The position numbers and the translations under genes were made by a program. Below are positions 56,229 to 64,000 of a stretch of DNA of 64,000 nt, piece after piece. Positions within the stretch are counted from its first letter, which is position 1. Every line of letters starts with the position of its first letter. Under the pieces are notes generated by a model that made no database searches, had not been told where the DNA came from, and saw only the letters and a program-made list of their open reading frames with translations. The DNA is taken from the NCBI RefSeq assembly GCF_008364555.1, contig NZ_VTUC01000003.1, forward strand, positions 310,001-374,000, read 5' to 3'. Origin of the DNA: Enterobacter vonholyi. Lineage in GTDB: Bacteria; Pseudomonadota; Gammaproteobacteria; Enterobacterales; Enterobacteriaceae.

Positions 56229-56312
56229 TCAGAAAATCATCTTGAATACACCGGTAACCACTAAGAGACCTATCAGAAATATAATCAAAATAACCCACAG
56301 TAATATTTTCAT
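56229..56312 (-). CDS. yohP: Small inner-membrane protein YohP (27 aa)
   Basis: An 84-nt frame encodes 27 residues, starting MKILLWVILIIFLIGLLVV and ending VFKMIF. It is almost the same as E. coli YohP, a single-helix membrane protein known to be inserted post-translationally. The ribosome site GAGAAGG lies 3 nt before the ATG on the minus strand. Function unknown. It sits between the island and mdtQ, transcribed opposite to both, and is easily missed. Confidence 0.93.
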   Translation of the reverse strand: MKILLWVILIIFLIGLLVVTGVFKMIF

Positions 56313-56515
56313 TCCCTTCTCCCGCTCATGTATGTCCTGAATAAGTGTAGCAGCGTATTTATGGTTGGCATGAATGTATTAAATTTAATCATTATTTTTA
56401 GGAATAAATTTCCGTGTATTAAGATGTATGACAATTTGCGGATTGCCACGCGTTACTAAAAAAATGAACGACACTGAGCGTAACGTGCGCCTTTATTTTT
56501 TGAGTTTATGGCGTC

Positions 56516-57934
56516 ATGAAACGTTCTCTTATTTTTTCTCTGAGTGCTCCCTTCGTTTTTATTCTGGCAGCCTGTGCGCCTGAACATGCCACGGTATCTC
56601 CCATTAAAACGCAAACCGCTGCGGCGTCGGTGAATACGCAGCTTCGTCATACCGACTGGCCGAAAAATGAGTGGTGGAAAGAGTATAACAATCCCGAACT
56701 TAACGGCCTTATTGCTAAAGCATTGAGCGATGCGCCTGATATGCAGATTGCCCGTCAGCGCATTACGCTTGCCGAAGCCCAGGCCAAAGCCGTAATGGCA
56801 GCCGACGGTCCGCAGATTAATTTTTCCGCCGATGCGGAACGCCAGAAAATGTCCGCCGAAGGGCTGATGGGGCCGTTTGCCTTTACCGACCCGGCTGCAG
56901 GCACCACCGGGCCGTGGTACACCAACGGCACCTTTGGCCTGACCGCAGGCTGGGATCTCGATCTTTGGGGAAAAAATCGCGCCCGGGTCGAGGCCCGGAT
57001 TGGCAAAGTGAATGCGCAAAAAGCGGAGCTGGAGCAGACGCGTCAGCTGCTGGCCAGCAGCGTGGCGCGGCTCTACTGGGAGTGGCAAACGCAGGCCGCC
57101 GTGGGGGAGGTCCTCGCGCAGATCAAACATGAGCAGGACAATATTATCGGTGCCGATCGCGAGCTGTATCAACACGGCATCACCTCCTCCGTTGAGGGCG
57201 TCGAAACGGATATCAACGCCAACAAAACCGAAGCGCAGCTGGCAGAAGTAAACGGGAAGATGAAAGCCGTTGAGGCGCGCCTGGTCGCGCTGACGAACGC
57301 CTCTTCCGTGACGCTGACGCGGCACGCCTTGCCGACGGTGGAAGCCTCGTTACCGTCGACGCTCGGCTATGAACTGCTGGCACGTCGTCCGGATCTTCAG
57401 GAGGCGCACTGGTATATCGAAGCCTCTATGAGCGAAGTGGAGGCTGCCCGAGCGGCTTTCTACCCTGACGTGAACCTGATGGCATTCTTACAGCAGGATG
57501 CCCTGCACCTGAGCGATCTGTTCCGCTCTTCCGCGCAGCAGATGGGCATGACCGCCGGGCTGACGCTGCCGATTTTCGACAGCGGCAGGCTGAACGCCAG
57601 CCTGGATATCGCTCAGGCGCAGAATAATCTCTCGGTGGCGAACTACAACAAAGCGGTGGTCGAAGCCGTCAATCAGGTGGCACGCACGGCCAGTGAAGTC
57701 GAAACGCTGACGGCGAAGAACAGCCACCAGCAGCAGGTTGAAAAAGATGCGGCACGCGTTGTGGCGCTTGCCCAGGCGCGTTTCAGCGCGGGGATCGTTG
57801 CGGGCTCTCGGGTCAGTGAAGCCAGAATACCGGCCCTCAAAGAACATCTCGAAGGATTACTGTTAAAGGGGCAGTATGTCGACGCCACGCTGCAGCTGAC
57901 CTCGGCGCTGGGCGGTGGCTATCATCATGGCTAA
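56516..57934 (+). CDS. mdtQ: MdtQ-type outer-membrane efflux lipoprotein
   Basis: 472 residues, OEP/RND outer-membrane factor (TolC-like). The lipobox FILAAC places the lipidated cysteine at Cys20. Two OEP repeats form the barrel and periplasmic helices. It should provide the outer-membrane exit for a drug efflux pump. In K-12 the orthologue is a disrupted pseudogene; here the frame is intact. No pump genes are adjacent, so its partner is unknown. Confidence 0.9.
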   Translation: MKRSLIFSLSAPFVFILAACAPEHATVSPIKTQTAAASVNTQLRHTDWPKNEWWKEYNNPELNGLIAKALSDAPDMQIARQRITLAEAQAKAVMAADGPQINFSADAERQKMSAEGLMGPFAFTDPAAGTTGPWYTNGTFGLTAGWDLDLWGKNRARVEARIGKVNAQKAELEQTRQLLASSVARLYWEWQTQAAVGEVLAQIKHEQDNIIGADRELYQHGITSSVEGVETDINANKTEAQLAEVNGKMKAVEARLVALTNASSVTLTRHALPTVEASLPSTLGYELLARRPDLQEAHWYIEASMSEVEAARAAFYPDVNLMAFLQQDALHLSDLFRSSAQQMGMTAGLTLPIFDSGRLNASLDIAQAQNNLSVANYNKAVVEAVNQVARTASEVETLTAKNSHQQQVEKDAARVVALAQARFSAGIVAGSRVSEARIPALKEHLEGLLLKGQYVDATLQLTSALGGGYHHG

Positions 57935-57984
57935 AAAAGGTCATTATCTATACTTACCTCTTTGCAGTTTTTCAGGAGGTGAGT

Positions 57985-58749
57985 ATGACCAGAGTAGCGA
58001 TTGTGACCGCATCGGATTCCGGGATCGGTAAAACCACGGCGCTGATGCTTGCAGAGCGCGGGTTTGATATTGGCGTCACCTGGCATTCGGATGAAAAAGG
58101 GGCGCTGGAAACCTGCCGAGAAGTTGAAGCGCAGGGGCAGCGCGCAGAGGCTATCCATCTTGACTTAAGCACACTGCCGGAAGGCGCAGAGGCTATTGAA
58201 ACGCTGATTGCGCGTTTTGGCCGGCTGGACGTGCTGGTCAATAATGCGGGTGCGATGACCAAAGCGCCATTCCTTGAAATGCCGTTTGACGACTGGCGGA
58301 ATATTTTCACCGTCGACGTGGACGGCGCGTTTCTCTGTTCACAAATTGCCGCCCGGCAGATGGTGAAGCAGGGGGAAGGGGGGCGAATTGTGAACATTAC
58401 CTCGGTGCATGAGCACACGCCGCTGCCGGAGGCGAGCGCCTACACGGCGGCAAAACATGCGCTCGGCGGGTTAACCAAATCCATGGCGATGGAGCTGGTT
58501 AAGCACAATATTCTGGTGAATGCCGTCGCGCCGGGTGCCATTGCCACGCCGATGAATGACATGGACGACAGCGAAGTGAAGGAAGGCTCAATGCCGGAAA
58601 TACCGCTGGCAAGGCCGGGCCACACTAAAGAGATTGCCAGCCTGGTGGCGTGGCTTTGCGACAGCGACGCCAGCTATACTACAGGGCAATCGTTTATCGT
58701 CGACGGGGGCTTTATGTTGGCGAACCCGCAGTTTAAGCCGGAGGGGTAG
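57985..58749 (+). CDS. yohF: SDR-family oxidoreductase YohF
   Basis: 254 residues from MTRVAIVTASDSGIGK; a GTG six bases earlier is possible, but the GGAGGTG site favours this ATG. The Rossmann TASDSGIG, NNAG and active-site YTAAK are present. NAD(P)-dependent dehydrogenase; the E. coli protein reduces diacetyl or acetoin-type ketones in vitro reports, but the natural substrate is not settled. Follows mdtQ by 50 bp. Confidence 0.92.
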   Translation: MTRVAIVTASDSGIGKTTALMLAERGFDIGVTWHSDEKGALETCREVEAQGQRAEAIHLDLSTLPEGAEAIETLIARFGRLDVLVNNAGAMTKAPFLEMPFDDWRNIFTVDVDGAFLCSQIAARQMVKQGEGGRIVNITSVHEHTPLPEASAYTAAKHALGGLTKSMAMELVKHNILVNAVAPGAIATPMNDMDDSEVKEGSMPEIPLARPGHTKEIASLVAWLCDSDASYTTGQSFIVDGGFMLANPQFKPEG

Positions 58750-58799
58750 TAACCTTTCTCCCTCTCCCACAGGGTTGAGGAATCCCCAGTAATTTTTTT

Positions 58800-59060
58800 A
58801 CCTGAAGCGATGAACGTTGCTTCAGCAAAATTAATAGCTTACAGCGACGCCCTGGTCCGGCTGTAAATCGCCGAAGCGTTTCCGTAAGGCCGGGGCGAGG
58901 CGCAGGGATGCGCCGAGAGGGCGTGGCCTGCAGGGATGCAGGCTCATGCCCGACCCGATAGCCTGAAGGAATAAGCTGAGGGCACCGCGAAGCGGCGATT
59001 TACCGCCGGGAGCCCGGGTCGCCAGGGTGGTGGCGATTGAGCCACCCTGGCACGTTCACC
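58800..59060. repeat. Structured GC-rich intergenic element of unknown type
   Basis: Successive hairpins: CTGAAGC/GCTTCAG at 58,802-58,825; GGCGCA-GGGA-TGCGCC near 58,900-58,915; GCCTGCA-GGGA-TGCAGGC at 58,926-58,943; GGCG/CGCC near 58,994; and a 10-bp GCCAGGGTGG/CCACCCTGGC stem at 59,020-59,052. Two adjacent hairpins share a GGGA loop. I recall similar sequence in other enterobacterial intergenic regions but cannot name a family. It could be a mobile repeat or a structured RNA. Confidence 0.55.
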
Positions 59061-59128
59061 GGTCATGTCGTTTCAGAGTAGCAAGGAACATAAAGTGAAC
59101 GGAATGACCTCCACAGCCGTATGTTCCC

Positions 59129-59219
59129 CCTCACCCCAACCCTCTCCCTCAAGGGAGAGGGGGTCGTCCGTGCAGGCATTATTTTGTGGGGAACCCTCAG
59201 CCATGAGGGTGAGGGCATC
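59129..59219. repeat. CCCTCTCCC-type repeat pair upstream of the yohD 3' end
   Basis: CCCTCTCCCT/AGGGAGAGGG stem at 59,140-59,161, with CCTCACCCC and GGTGAGGGCA outside it. It is an inverted copy of the element at 61,683. Confidence 0.65.
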
Positions 59220-59228
59220 AGGCCGCAC

Positions 59229-59801
59229 TCACTCCTCATCCCGCGTCTTTTCCCGGTGCTTCAGCCACAGTCGAACCCCAATCACCGCCACAACCACAAG
59301 AATCAACCACGCCCAGTGCTTCAGGTGCTGGTCGAGATTATGCAGCCATGGCGCAATCACTTCGCCCCCTGCGTAACCGAGCGTCGTAAAGATCAGCGCC
59401 CAGGCAACCGCGCCCACAATATTGAGCGGCAGAAAAATTTTTGGCGGCAGATGACTGGCACCAATCAGTATCGGCCCGATAATGCGAAAGCCATACATAA
59501 AGCGCGTGCCAATGACGAACAGATATGGATGACGTTGAATGAGCCGCTGAGCGCGGCGGATTTTCTTTTGATGCTTTGCGAAGCGTTTAAGCAGCGTTGG
59601 CCCAAAGCGCAGCCCCAGAAAGTAGAGCAGCTGATCGCCAATCATTCCACCCAGCGCGACCGCGGCAACGACCAGCGGGAACTTCAGTAATCCCTGATGT
59701 GCGGCGACGCCCCCTAACAGCGTGATGGTTTCACCTTCTGCTACGCTGCCGATGACCAGCGCGGCATATCCATATTGTTCAATGAGTGCGTTAATATCCA
59801 T
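59229..59801 (-). CDS. yohD: DedA-family membrane protein YohD
   Basis: 190 residues with four or five hydrophobic segments. It carries the DedA signature region GGMIGDQLLYFLGLRFG and GTRFMYGFRIIGPILIGAS. DedA proteins support membrane lipid recycling and proton-motive-force balance; some flip undecaprenyl phosphate. The paralogue here has no proven substrate. It is divergent from yohC. Confidence 0.93.
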   Translation of the reverse strand: MDINALIEQYGYAALVIGSVAEGETITLLGGVAAHQGLLKFPLVVAAVALGGMIGDQLLYFLGLRFGPTLLKRFAKHQKKIRRAQRLIQRHPYLFVIGTRFMYGFRIIGPILIGASHLPPKIFLPLNIVGAVAWALIFTTLGYAGGEVIAPWLHNLDQHLKHWAWLILVVVAVIGVRLWLKHREKTRDEE

Positions 59802-59958
59802 TACGTAAATGTTATCTCCCTCAGCGTACCTCGTTTAATCATATACCCCATGAATCAACAGCGGGGAAATCAACGGAAATTTCCCACTGTACATAAAATA
59901 ATCTAAAGCCTGCATTATACTTAAGGTATCGCTGACGGGCCGACAACAAGGGGGCGCT

Positions 59959-60546
59959 ATGAACCATGTCTGGGGACTTTTCTCCCATCCCGATCGTGAA
60001 ATGCATGTCATTAAAAGTGAGAACGAAACGGTCTCGCATCATTACACGCACCATGTGCTGCTGATGGCTGCGGTGCCGGTAATATGCACCTTTATCGGAA
60101 CAACACAAATCGGCTGGAACTTCGGTGACGGCACCGTAGTTCAGCTTTCCTGGTTTACCGGGCTTTATCTGGCCATCGTTTTTTATGGCCTGATGCTGGC
60201 GGGTGTGGCGGTTATGGGGCGCGTCATACACTGGATGGCGCGTAACTATCCGCAGCGTCCATCGCTGGCGCACTGTATGGTCTTTGCCGGATATGTCGCG
60301 ACCCCGCTGTTCTTAAGCGGTATTGTTGCGCTCTATCCACTGGTCTGGCTGTGCGCGCTGATCGGTACCATTGCCCTCTTTTACACCGGGTATCTGCTGT
60401 ATCTGGGGGTTCCAACCTTCCTGAATATCAATAAAGAAGAAGGCCTGAGTTTTTCCAGTTCAACACTCGCCATTGGGGTGCTGGTGCTGGAGGCGCTACT
60501 GGCGCTGACGGTTATTCTTTGGGGTTACGGATACCGTCTCTTCTGA
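59959..60546 (+). CDS. yohC: Yip1-domain inner-membrane protein YohC
   Basis: 195 residues with five membrane segments and a Yip1 domain. The start MNHVWGLFSHPDREMHVI matches E. coli YohC. Function unknown. A GGGGGCG site precedes the ATG. The next gene, pbpG, starts 168 bp on with its own promoter room. Confidence 0.92.
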   Translation: MNHVWGLFSHPDREMHVIKSENETVSHHYTHHVLLMAAVPVICTFIGTTQIGWNFGDGTVVQLSWFTGLYLAIVFYGLMLAGVAVMGRVIHWMARNYPQRPSLAHCMVFAGYVATPLFLSGIVALYPLVWLCALIGTIALFYTGYLLYLGVPTFLNINKEEGLSFSSSTLAIGVLVLEALLALTVILWGYGYRLF

Positions 60547-60713
60547 GTTCACTGCATTGCTGGCGTAAATGCCAGCAATGCAGCATCTGTTCACGATTAT
60601 CCGCTGGCGACAACGCCCGGTGACCGCTATGATGCCGAAGCCAGCCTGTGTTTATCCGTTGATACAGGCGGTGTACGTCATGACGTGCGTGAATAATTAT
60701 CAGAAGTCTCACC

Positions 60714-61637
60714 ATGCAGAAATTCCGAGTCTCTTTACTTAGCCTGGCGCTGCTGCTGGGCGCGTCCGCTGCCGTGCCGGCCGTCGCCAAAACGCCCGCG
60801 GTGAGCGCCGCCGCTGCTCAACCGCAAATTGCGTCCGGCAGCGCGATGATTGTCGATCTCAACACCAATAAGGTGATCTATGCCAGCCATCCTGACCTGG
60901 TGCGCCCGATCGCCTCAATTACCAAATTAATGACCGCGATGGTGGTGCTTGATGCACATCTGCCGCTGGACGAAAAGCTGAAAGTGGATATCAGCCACAC
61001 GCCGGAGATGAAGGGGATCTACTCTCGCGTGCGGCTGAACAGTGAAATCAGCCGTAAAAATATGCTGCTGCTGGCGCTAATGTCGTCTGAAAACCGCGCG
61101 GCGGCGAGCCTGGCGCACCACTATCCGGGCGGCTACGACGCCTTTATCCGCGCGATGAACGCAAAAGCCAAAGCGCTGGGGATGAACAATACGCACTACG
61201 TTGAACCGACGGGGCTGTCGATCAACAACGTCTCCACGGCGCGCGATCTGACGAAACTGCTGATTGCCAGCAAACAGTATCCGCTGATTGGTCAGCTCAG
61301 TACCACCCGTGAAGAGATGGCGACCTTTGCGAACCCGGCCTATACGCTGCCGTTCCGCAATACTAACCATCTGGTTTACCGGGATAACTGGAATATTCAG
61401 CTAACGAAAACCGGCTTTACCAACGCGGCAGGACACTGTCTGGTGATGCGCACCGTGTTTAACGGTAAGCCAGTGGCGCTGGTGGTGATGGATGCCTTCG
61501 GCAAATATACCCACTTCGCGGACGCGAGCCGCCTGCGTACCTGGATTGAAACCGGAAAAGTGCAGCCTGTACCGGCCGCGGCACTGACGTATAAAAAGCA
61601 GAAAGCCGAGCAGATGGCGACGGCGCAGAACGATTAG
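60714..61637 (+). CDS. pbpG: D-alanyl-D-alanine endopeptidase PbpG (PBP7)
   Basis: 307 residues. A signal peptide ends near AVAKT. The penicillin-binding motifs are SITK (68-71), SEN (125-127) and KTG (232-234). It is a low-molecular-mass PBP that cuts DD-crosslinks in murein in the periplasm. The C-terminus is free of an amphipathic anchor. Followed by a terminator. Confidence 0.96.
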   Translation: MQKFRVSLLSLALLLGASAAVPAVAKTPAVSAAAAQPQIASGSAMIVDLNTNKVIYASHPDLVRPIASITKLMTAMVVLDAHLPLDEKLKVDISHTPEMKGIYSRVRLNSEISRKNMLLLALMSSENRAAASLAHHYPGGYDAFIRAMNAKAKALGMNNTHYVEPTGLSINNVSTARDLTKLLIASKQYPLIGQLSTTREEMATFANPAYTLPFRNTNHLVYRDNWNIQLTKTGFTNAAGHCLVMRTVFNGKPVALVVMDAFGKYTHFADASRLRTWIETGKVQPVPAAALTYKKQKAEQMATAQND

Positions 61638-61646
61638 GTAAAAGCA

Positions 61647-61673
61647 AAACGGTAACGCATGTTACCGTTTTTT
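61647..61673 (+). terminator. Intrinsic terminator after pbpG
   Basis: AAAACGGTAAC and GTTACCGTTTT around GCAT, then more T. Confidence 0.93.
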
Positions 61674-61682
61674 ATGTTTTCT

Positions 61683-61718
61683 CCCTCTCCCTGTGGGAGA
61701 GGGCCGGGGTGAGGGCAC
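61683..61718. repeat. CCCTCTCCC-type dispersed repeat
   Basis: CCCTCTCCC/GGGAGAGGG stem followed by CCGGGGTGAGGGCA, in the pbpG-GNAT gap. Confidence 0.7.
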
Positions 61719-61733
61719 CAGACCGCTCTGCGT

Positions 61734-62288
61734 TTATTCCGGCAGCGTCCAGTCACCATCGTTGAGCGGACGCTGCATAATCACCGTATCCCGCCAGTCA
61801 CCTTTCTTATAGCCTACGCTGCGCAGCTGACCGACAATCTCGAAGCCGTGCTTTTTATGCAGCCGCAACGAGCCGGCATTATTATTGCCATCTCCCACCA
61901 CGGCAATCATTTGCCGCCACGGCCCTTGCTCGCAGCGTTCAATCAGCGCATCCATCAGTGCCGAGCCAAAACCGCGCCCGGTGATGCTGGCATCAACGTA
62001 AATCGACTCTTCCAGGGTATAGCGGTAGGCGTGCCGTGGACGGTAAGGCGTCGCGTAGCAGTAGCCCACCACGATGCCGCGATACAGCGCGATAAGCCAC
62101 GGTAAACCGTTCTCAGCCACGCTTTTCATGCGATGTCGCATTTCGTCGATGGTGGGGGGGACTTCTTCAAACGACGCGCGCCCGTGAAGCACATGCCATG
62201 CATAGATCGCGGCAATAGCATGCACATCATCGGGAAGGGCGTCGCGCACTTCCAGTTCGGTCTCGGATAAAACATCAACAGCCGACAT
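61734..62288 (-). CDS. GNAT N-acetyltransferase, phosphinothricin/MnaT type
   Basis: 184 residues, GNAT fold. The acetyl-CoA loop is SITGRGFGSAL, and the N-terminal VRDALPDDVHAIAAIYAWHV is typical of the PAT/MnaT group. Relatives acetylate the alpha-amino group of phosphinothricin, methionine sulfone or similar amino acids. It is accessory here; K-12 has no gene between pbpG and dld. Confidence 0.87.
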   Translation of the reverse strand: MSAVDVLSETELEVRDALPDDVHAIAAIYAWHVLHGRASFEEVPPTIDEMRHRMKSVAENGLPWLIALYRGIVVGYCYATPYRPRHAYRYTLEESIYVDASITGRGFGSALMDALIERCEQGPWRQMIAVVGDGNNNAGSLRLHKKHGFEIVGQLRSVGYKKGDWRDTVIMQRPLNDGDWTLPE

Positions 62289-62400
62289 GATGTGCCTGCT
62301 CCTCGTTATAGAAAGCCGGAGAAACGTTTCTCCGGCGATAAGCAGTTACTCTATTACGATTAAGGAGCGCTTAACAATCTCTCAAATTTGGCTGTAGGAA

Positions 62401-64000
62401 TTAATCAGACGTTTGCGTTATGCGCTGCTCCGCGTCTGCGCTCTCTTTCCAGTATTTCTTCCGCGTTGTTTTACCAATGCCGGGATTCATGCTGTTTGTA
62501 GGGTCATTCTCGCGATAAAACTGCTTAAGTGCGTCAGGGGCTTCATAAAGATGTCCGACGTTATGTTCCGCAGGATATTGTGCGCCGCGTTCACGCAGAA
62601 GGGCGAGCATCTGCTCCTTCAGTTCGTGTGCGTCGACCCCTTTTTTGACAATGTAATCCTGATGGAAGACATAACACATAAAATGGCCGTAATAGAGCTT
62701 GTGCACCAGCTTGCTGTCGATTTCCGGCGGGAGATGCTCGAACCAGTCGGTGTCGTTACGCCGCAGGGCGATATCCAGCGCCAGAATATCTTCCACTTCT
62801 TCGGAATGCACCGCCTGATAACGGATGGCTGCGCCTGCGGCGGCAAAACGGTGCAGGAAGGCTTTGCTGCCCTCTTCAGGCGTACAGGCAAAGAAATCCC
62901 CTTCGGCGGTTTTGAAGTATTCGGTCAGCCAGGACTGCGCTTCGGCAATCCCGTCCCCGGCCATTTTCAGCAGCAGGTGATGTTCGTACTTGTCGCGCCA
63001 GGTTTTCATTCTCTCCGGTAAATGCGCCGGGAAAACGTTGCCCAGCTTCTGCATAAAGCGGTCGGTGAAGTGGGGTTTAAACAGCGACACTTTCTCCAGC
63101 ATCGCATCGGTGCGGCCCTTCATGGTGAAGAAGAACGGCATTTTGTCGGTGCCGAGCTTGTCGATCATCAGGAAGGTATCTTTGCCGTAACGTTCGGCGA
63201 TGTCGTAAATGTCCCGGTGCATGTACTCGCCCGCCACCGGAAGATTGCTGAATTCGCCCAGAATATGACGGCGGATTTCCGTCAGAACCTCAGGCTGATT
63301 GGTACCGATGTAAAATACCTGCTGCTTTTTCTCTGCCGGGAAGGTATCCAGACGCACAGCAAAAACGGCAAGCTTCCCGGCGCAACCGGAGGATTCAAAC
63401 AGGCGGTCCGGGTCGGCGTTGTAGCGCGCCGGCGTATCGGCGTCGATATCCCGTACGCGGGTCACGTAGTCGTGATCGTGCGCATGACGACCGTCGTGCT
63501 GCACGTCTTCGTCCTTCACGCGATCGTCGTCAAGCTTGCTGAGGATCTGTTCTGGCGTCACGCCGAGATCGATTCCCAGATGGTTCACCAGCGTCAGCTT
63601 GCCGTTTTCGTCAATACGGGCAAACAGCGACATCTCGGTATACGCCGGGCCGCGCTGCACCAGCGAGCCGCCGGAGTTATTGCAGATCCCGCCGACCACC
63701 GAGGCGCCAATGCAGGAGGAGCCAATCACCGAGTGCGGTTCGCGGCCCAGCGGCTTGAGCGCTTTTTCGAGGGAGTAAAGCGTGGTGCCGGGGAACGCGA
63801 GCACCTGCTCGCCCTTGTCCAGCAGGTGCAGCTTGTCGAGACGCAGGGTACTGATAATCACGATGTCACGATCGTAATCGTTGCCGTTCGGCGTGGAGCC
63901 TTCGGTCAGGCCGGTGTTGGCCGCCTGCATTAAAATAATCTTGTCGGCCGCGACGCAGGCGCTCAGCACGCGCCACAGTTCCAGCAGCGTGCCGGGGAAA
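62401..64000 (-). CDS. dld: Quinone-dependent D-lactate dehydrogenase Dld, partial
   Basis: The gene runs off the right edge; about 532 C-terminal residues are visible and roughly 45-50 N-terminal residues are outside. The FAD-binding region (GLTEGSTPNGNDYDRD, PHSVIGSSCIGASVVGGICNNSGGS) and the membrane-binding C-domain are present. It oxidises D-lactate to pyruvate and feeds electrons to quinones at the inner membrane. The C-terminal tail (SADAEQRITQTSD) is longer than in K-12. Confidence 0.96.
   Translation of the reverse strand, partial: FPGTLLELWRVLSACVAADKIILMQAANTGLTEGSTPNGNDYDRDIVIISTLRLDKLHLLDKGEQVLAFPGTTLYSLEKALKPLGREPHSVIGSSCIGASVVGGICNNSGGSLVQRGPAYTEMSLFARIDENGKLTLVNHLGIDLGVTPEQILSKLDDDRVKDEDVQHDGRHAHDHDYVTRVRDIDADTPARYNADPDRLFESSGCAGKLAVFAVRLDTFPAEKKQQVFYIGTNQPEVLTEIRRHILGEFSNLPVAGEYMHRDIYDIAERYGKDTFLMIDKLGTDKMPFFFTMKGRTDAMLEKVSLFKPHFTDRFMQKLGNVFPAHLPERMKTWRDKYEHHLLLKMAGDGIAEAQSWLTEYFKTAEGDFFACTPEEGSKAFLHRFAAAGAAIRYQAVHSEEVEDILALDIALRRNDTDWFEHLPPEIDSKLVHKLYYGHFMCYVFHQDYIVKKGVDAHELKEQMLALLRERGAQYPAEHNVGHLYEAPDALKQFYRENDPTNSMNPGIGKTTRKKYWKESADAEQRITQTSD

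Larger units (their letters stand above)
58750..59228. other. 479-bp non-coding interval rich in hairpins and repeats
   Basis: It holds the structured element at 58,800-59,060, then the CCCTCTCCC-type repeat at about 59,129-59,219. A degenerate repeat copy (CCTCTCCC) is at 58,760-58,768. No ORF here looks genuine. Confidence 0.75.

Noticed and set aside
59065..59376. Short plus-strand frame from the structured element into the repeats
   Set aside because: Its protein is a translation of the CCCTCTCCC repeat (SPSPQPSPSRERG) and yohD antisense; likely a spurious gene seen wherever this repeat occurs.
63022..63933. 303-residue plus-strand frame opposite dld
   Set aside because: Antisense shadow of dld.

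Overview
The window reads as chromosomal DNA of a member of the Enterobacteriaceae, most likely Enterobacter (Enterobacter cloacae complex) or a close relative such as Lelliottia or Leclercia. The basis is that nearly every protein is recognisably the orthologue of an Escherichia coli K-12 protein. The gene order also follows, in inverted orientation, the K-12 interval from yejM to dld. Genus assignment is inference; no marker in the window decides it. I see no tRNA, rRNA, CRISPR array, transposase, integrase or prophage gene.

Layout. 1-7,425: envelope and nucleic-acid housekeeping genes (pbgA partial, yejL, yejK, rplY, radD, rsuA, bcr, yejG). 7,429-15,281: the yejABEF peptide ABC importer, the c-di-GMP phosphodiesterase pdeN and the murein endopeptidase mepS. 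15,709-22,704: lpxT, the zinc GTPase yeiR, a yeiQ/uxuA divergent hexuronate pair, efpL, yeiW and setB. 23,066-31,455: the fruBKA fructose operon with Cra sites, nfo, the divergent yeiH/yeiE pair with a palindromic operator, and lysP. 31,680-37,812: the Fur-type regulated siderophore receptor cirA, yeiG, an MFS transporter, and the folE-yeiB pair. 37,968-42,909: galS and mglBAC, each preceded by a Gal operator and a CRP site. 42,960-50,144: a PuuA-like glutamine synthetase homologue, sanA, cdd, yohJK, a glutamine amidotransferase with a divergent AraC-type regulator, and dusC. 50,239-56,189: a beta-glucoside island. 56,229-64,000: yohP, mdtQ, yohF, a structured intergenic element, yohD, yohC, pbpG, a GNAT acetyltransferase and dld (partial).

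Against the K-12 order as I remember it, this genome gains several accessory pieces between conserved genes: uxuA beside yeiQ; an MFS gene between yeiG and folE; a glutamine synthetase homologue after mglC; an amidotransferase/AraC pair between yohJ and dusC; the beta-glucoside island between dusC and mdtQ; and a GNAT gene between pbpG and dld. It lacks psuKGT between fruA and nfo, and preTA and yeiS near sanA.

The most coherent accessory system is the beta-glucoside island. It encodes an OprB-type outer-membrane porin, a BglG-family antiterminator, a PTS EIIBCA permease and a GH1 6-phospho-beta-glucosidase. Three separate RAT/terminator elements stand in front of the porin, antiterminator and permease genes, so the antiterminator should control its own gene and both transport steps.

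The least explained DNA is about 260 bp at 58,800-59,060 between yohF and yohD. It is non-coding, GC-rich and packed with hairpins, including two adjacent ones that share a GGGA loop. It is flanked by CCCTCTCCC-type inverted repeats that recur elsewhere in the window.
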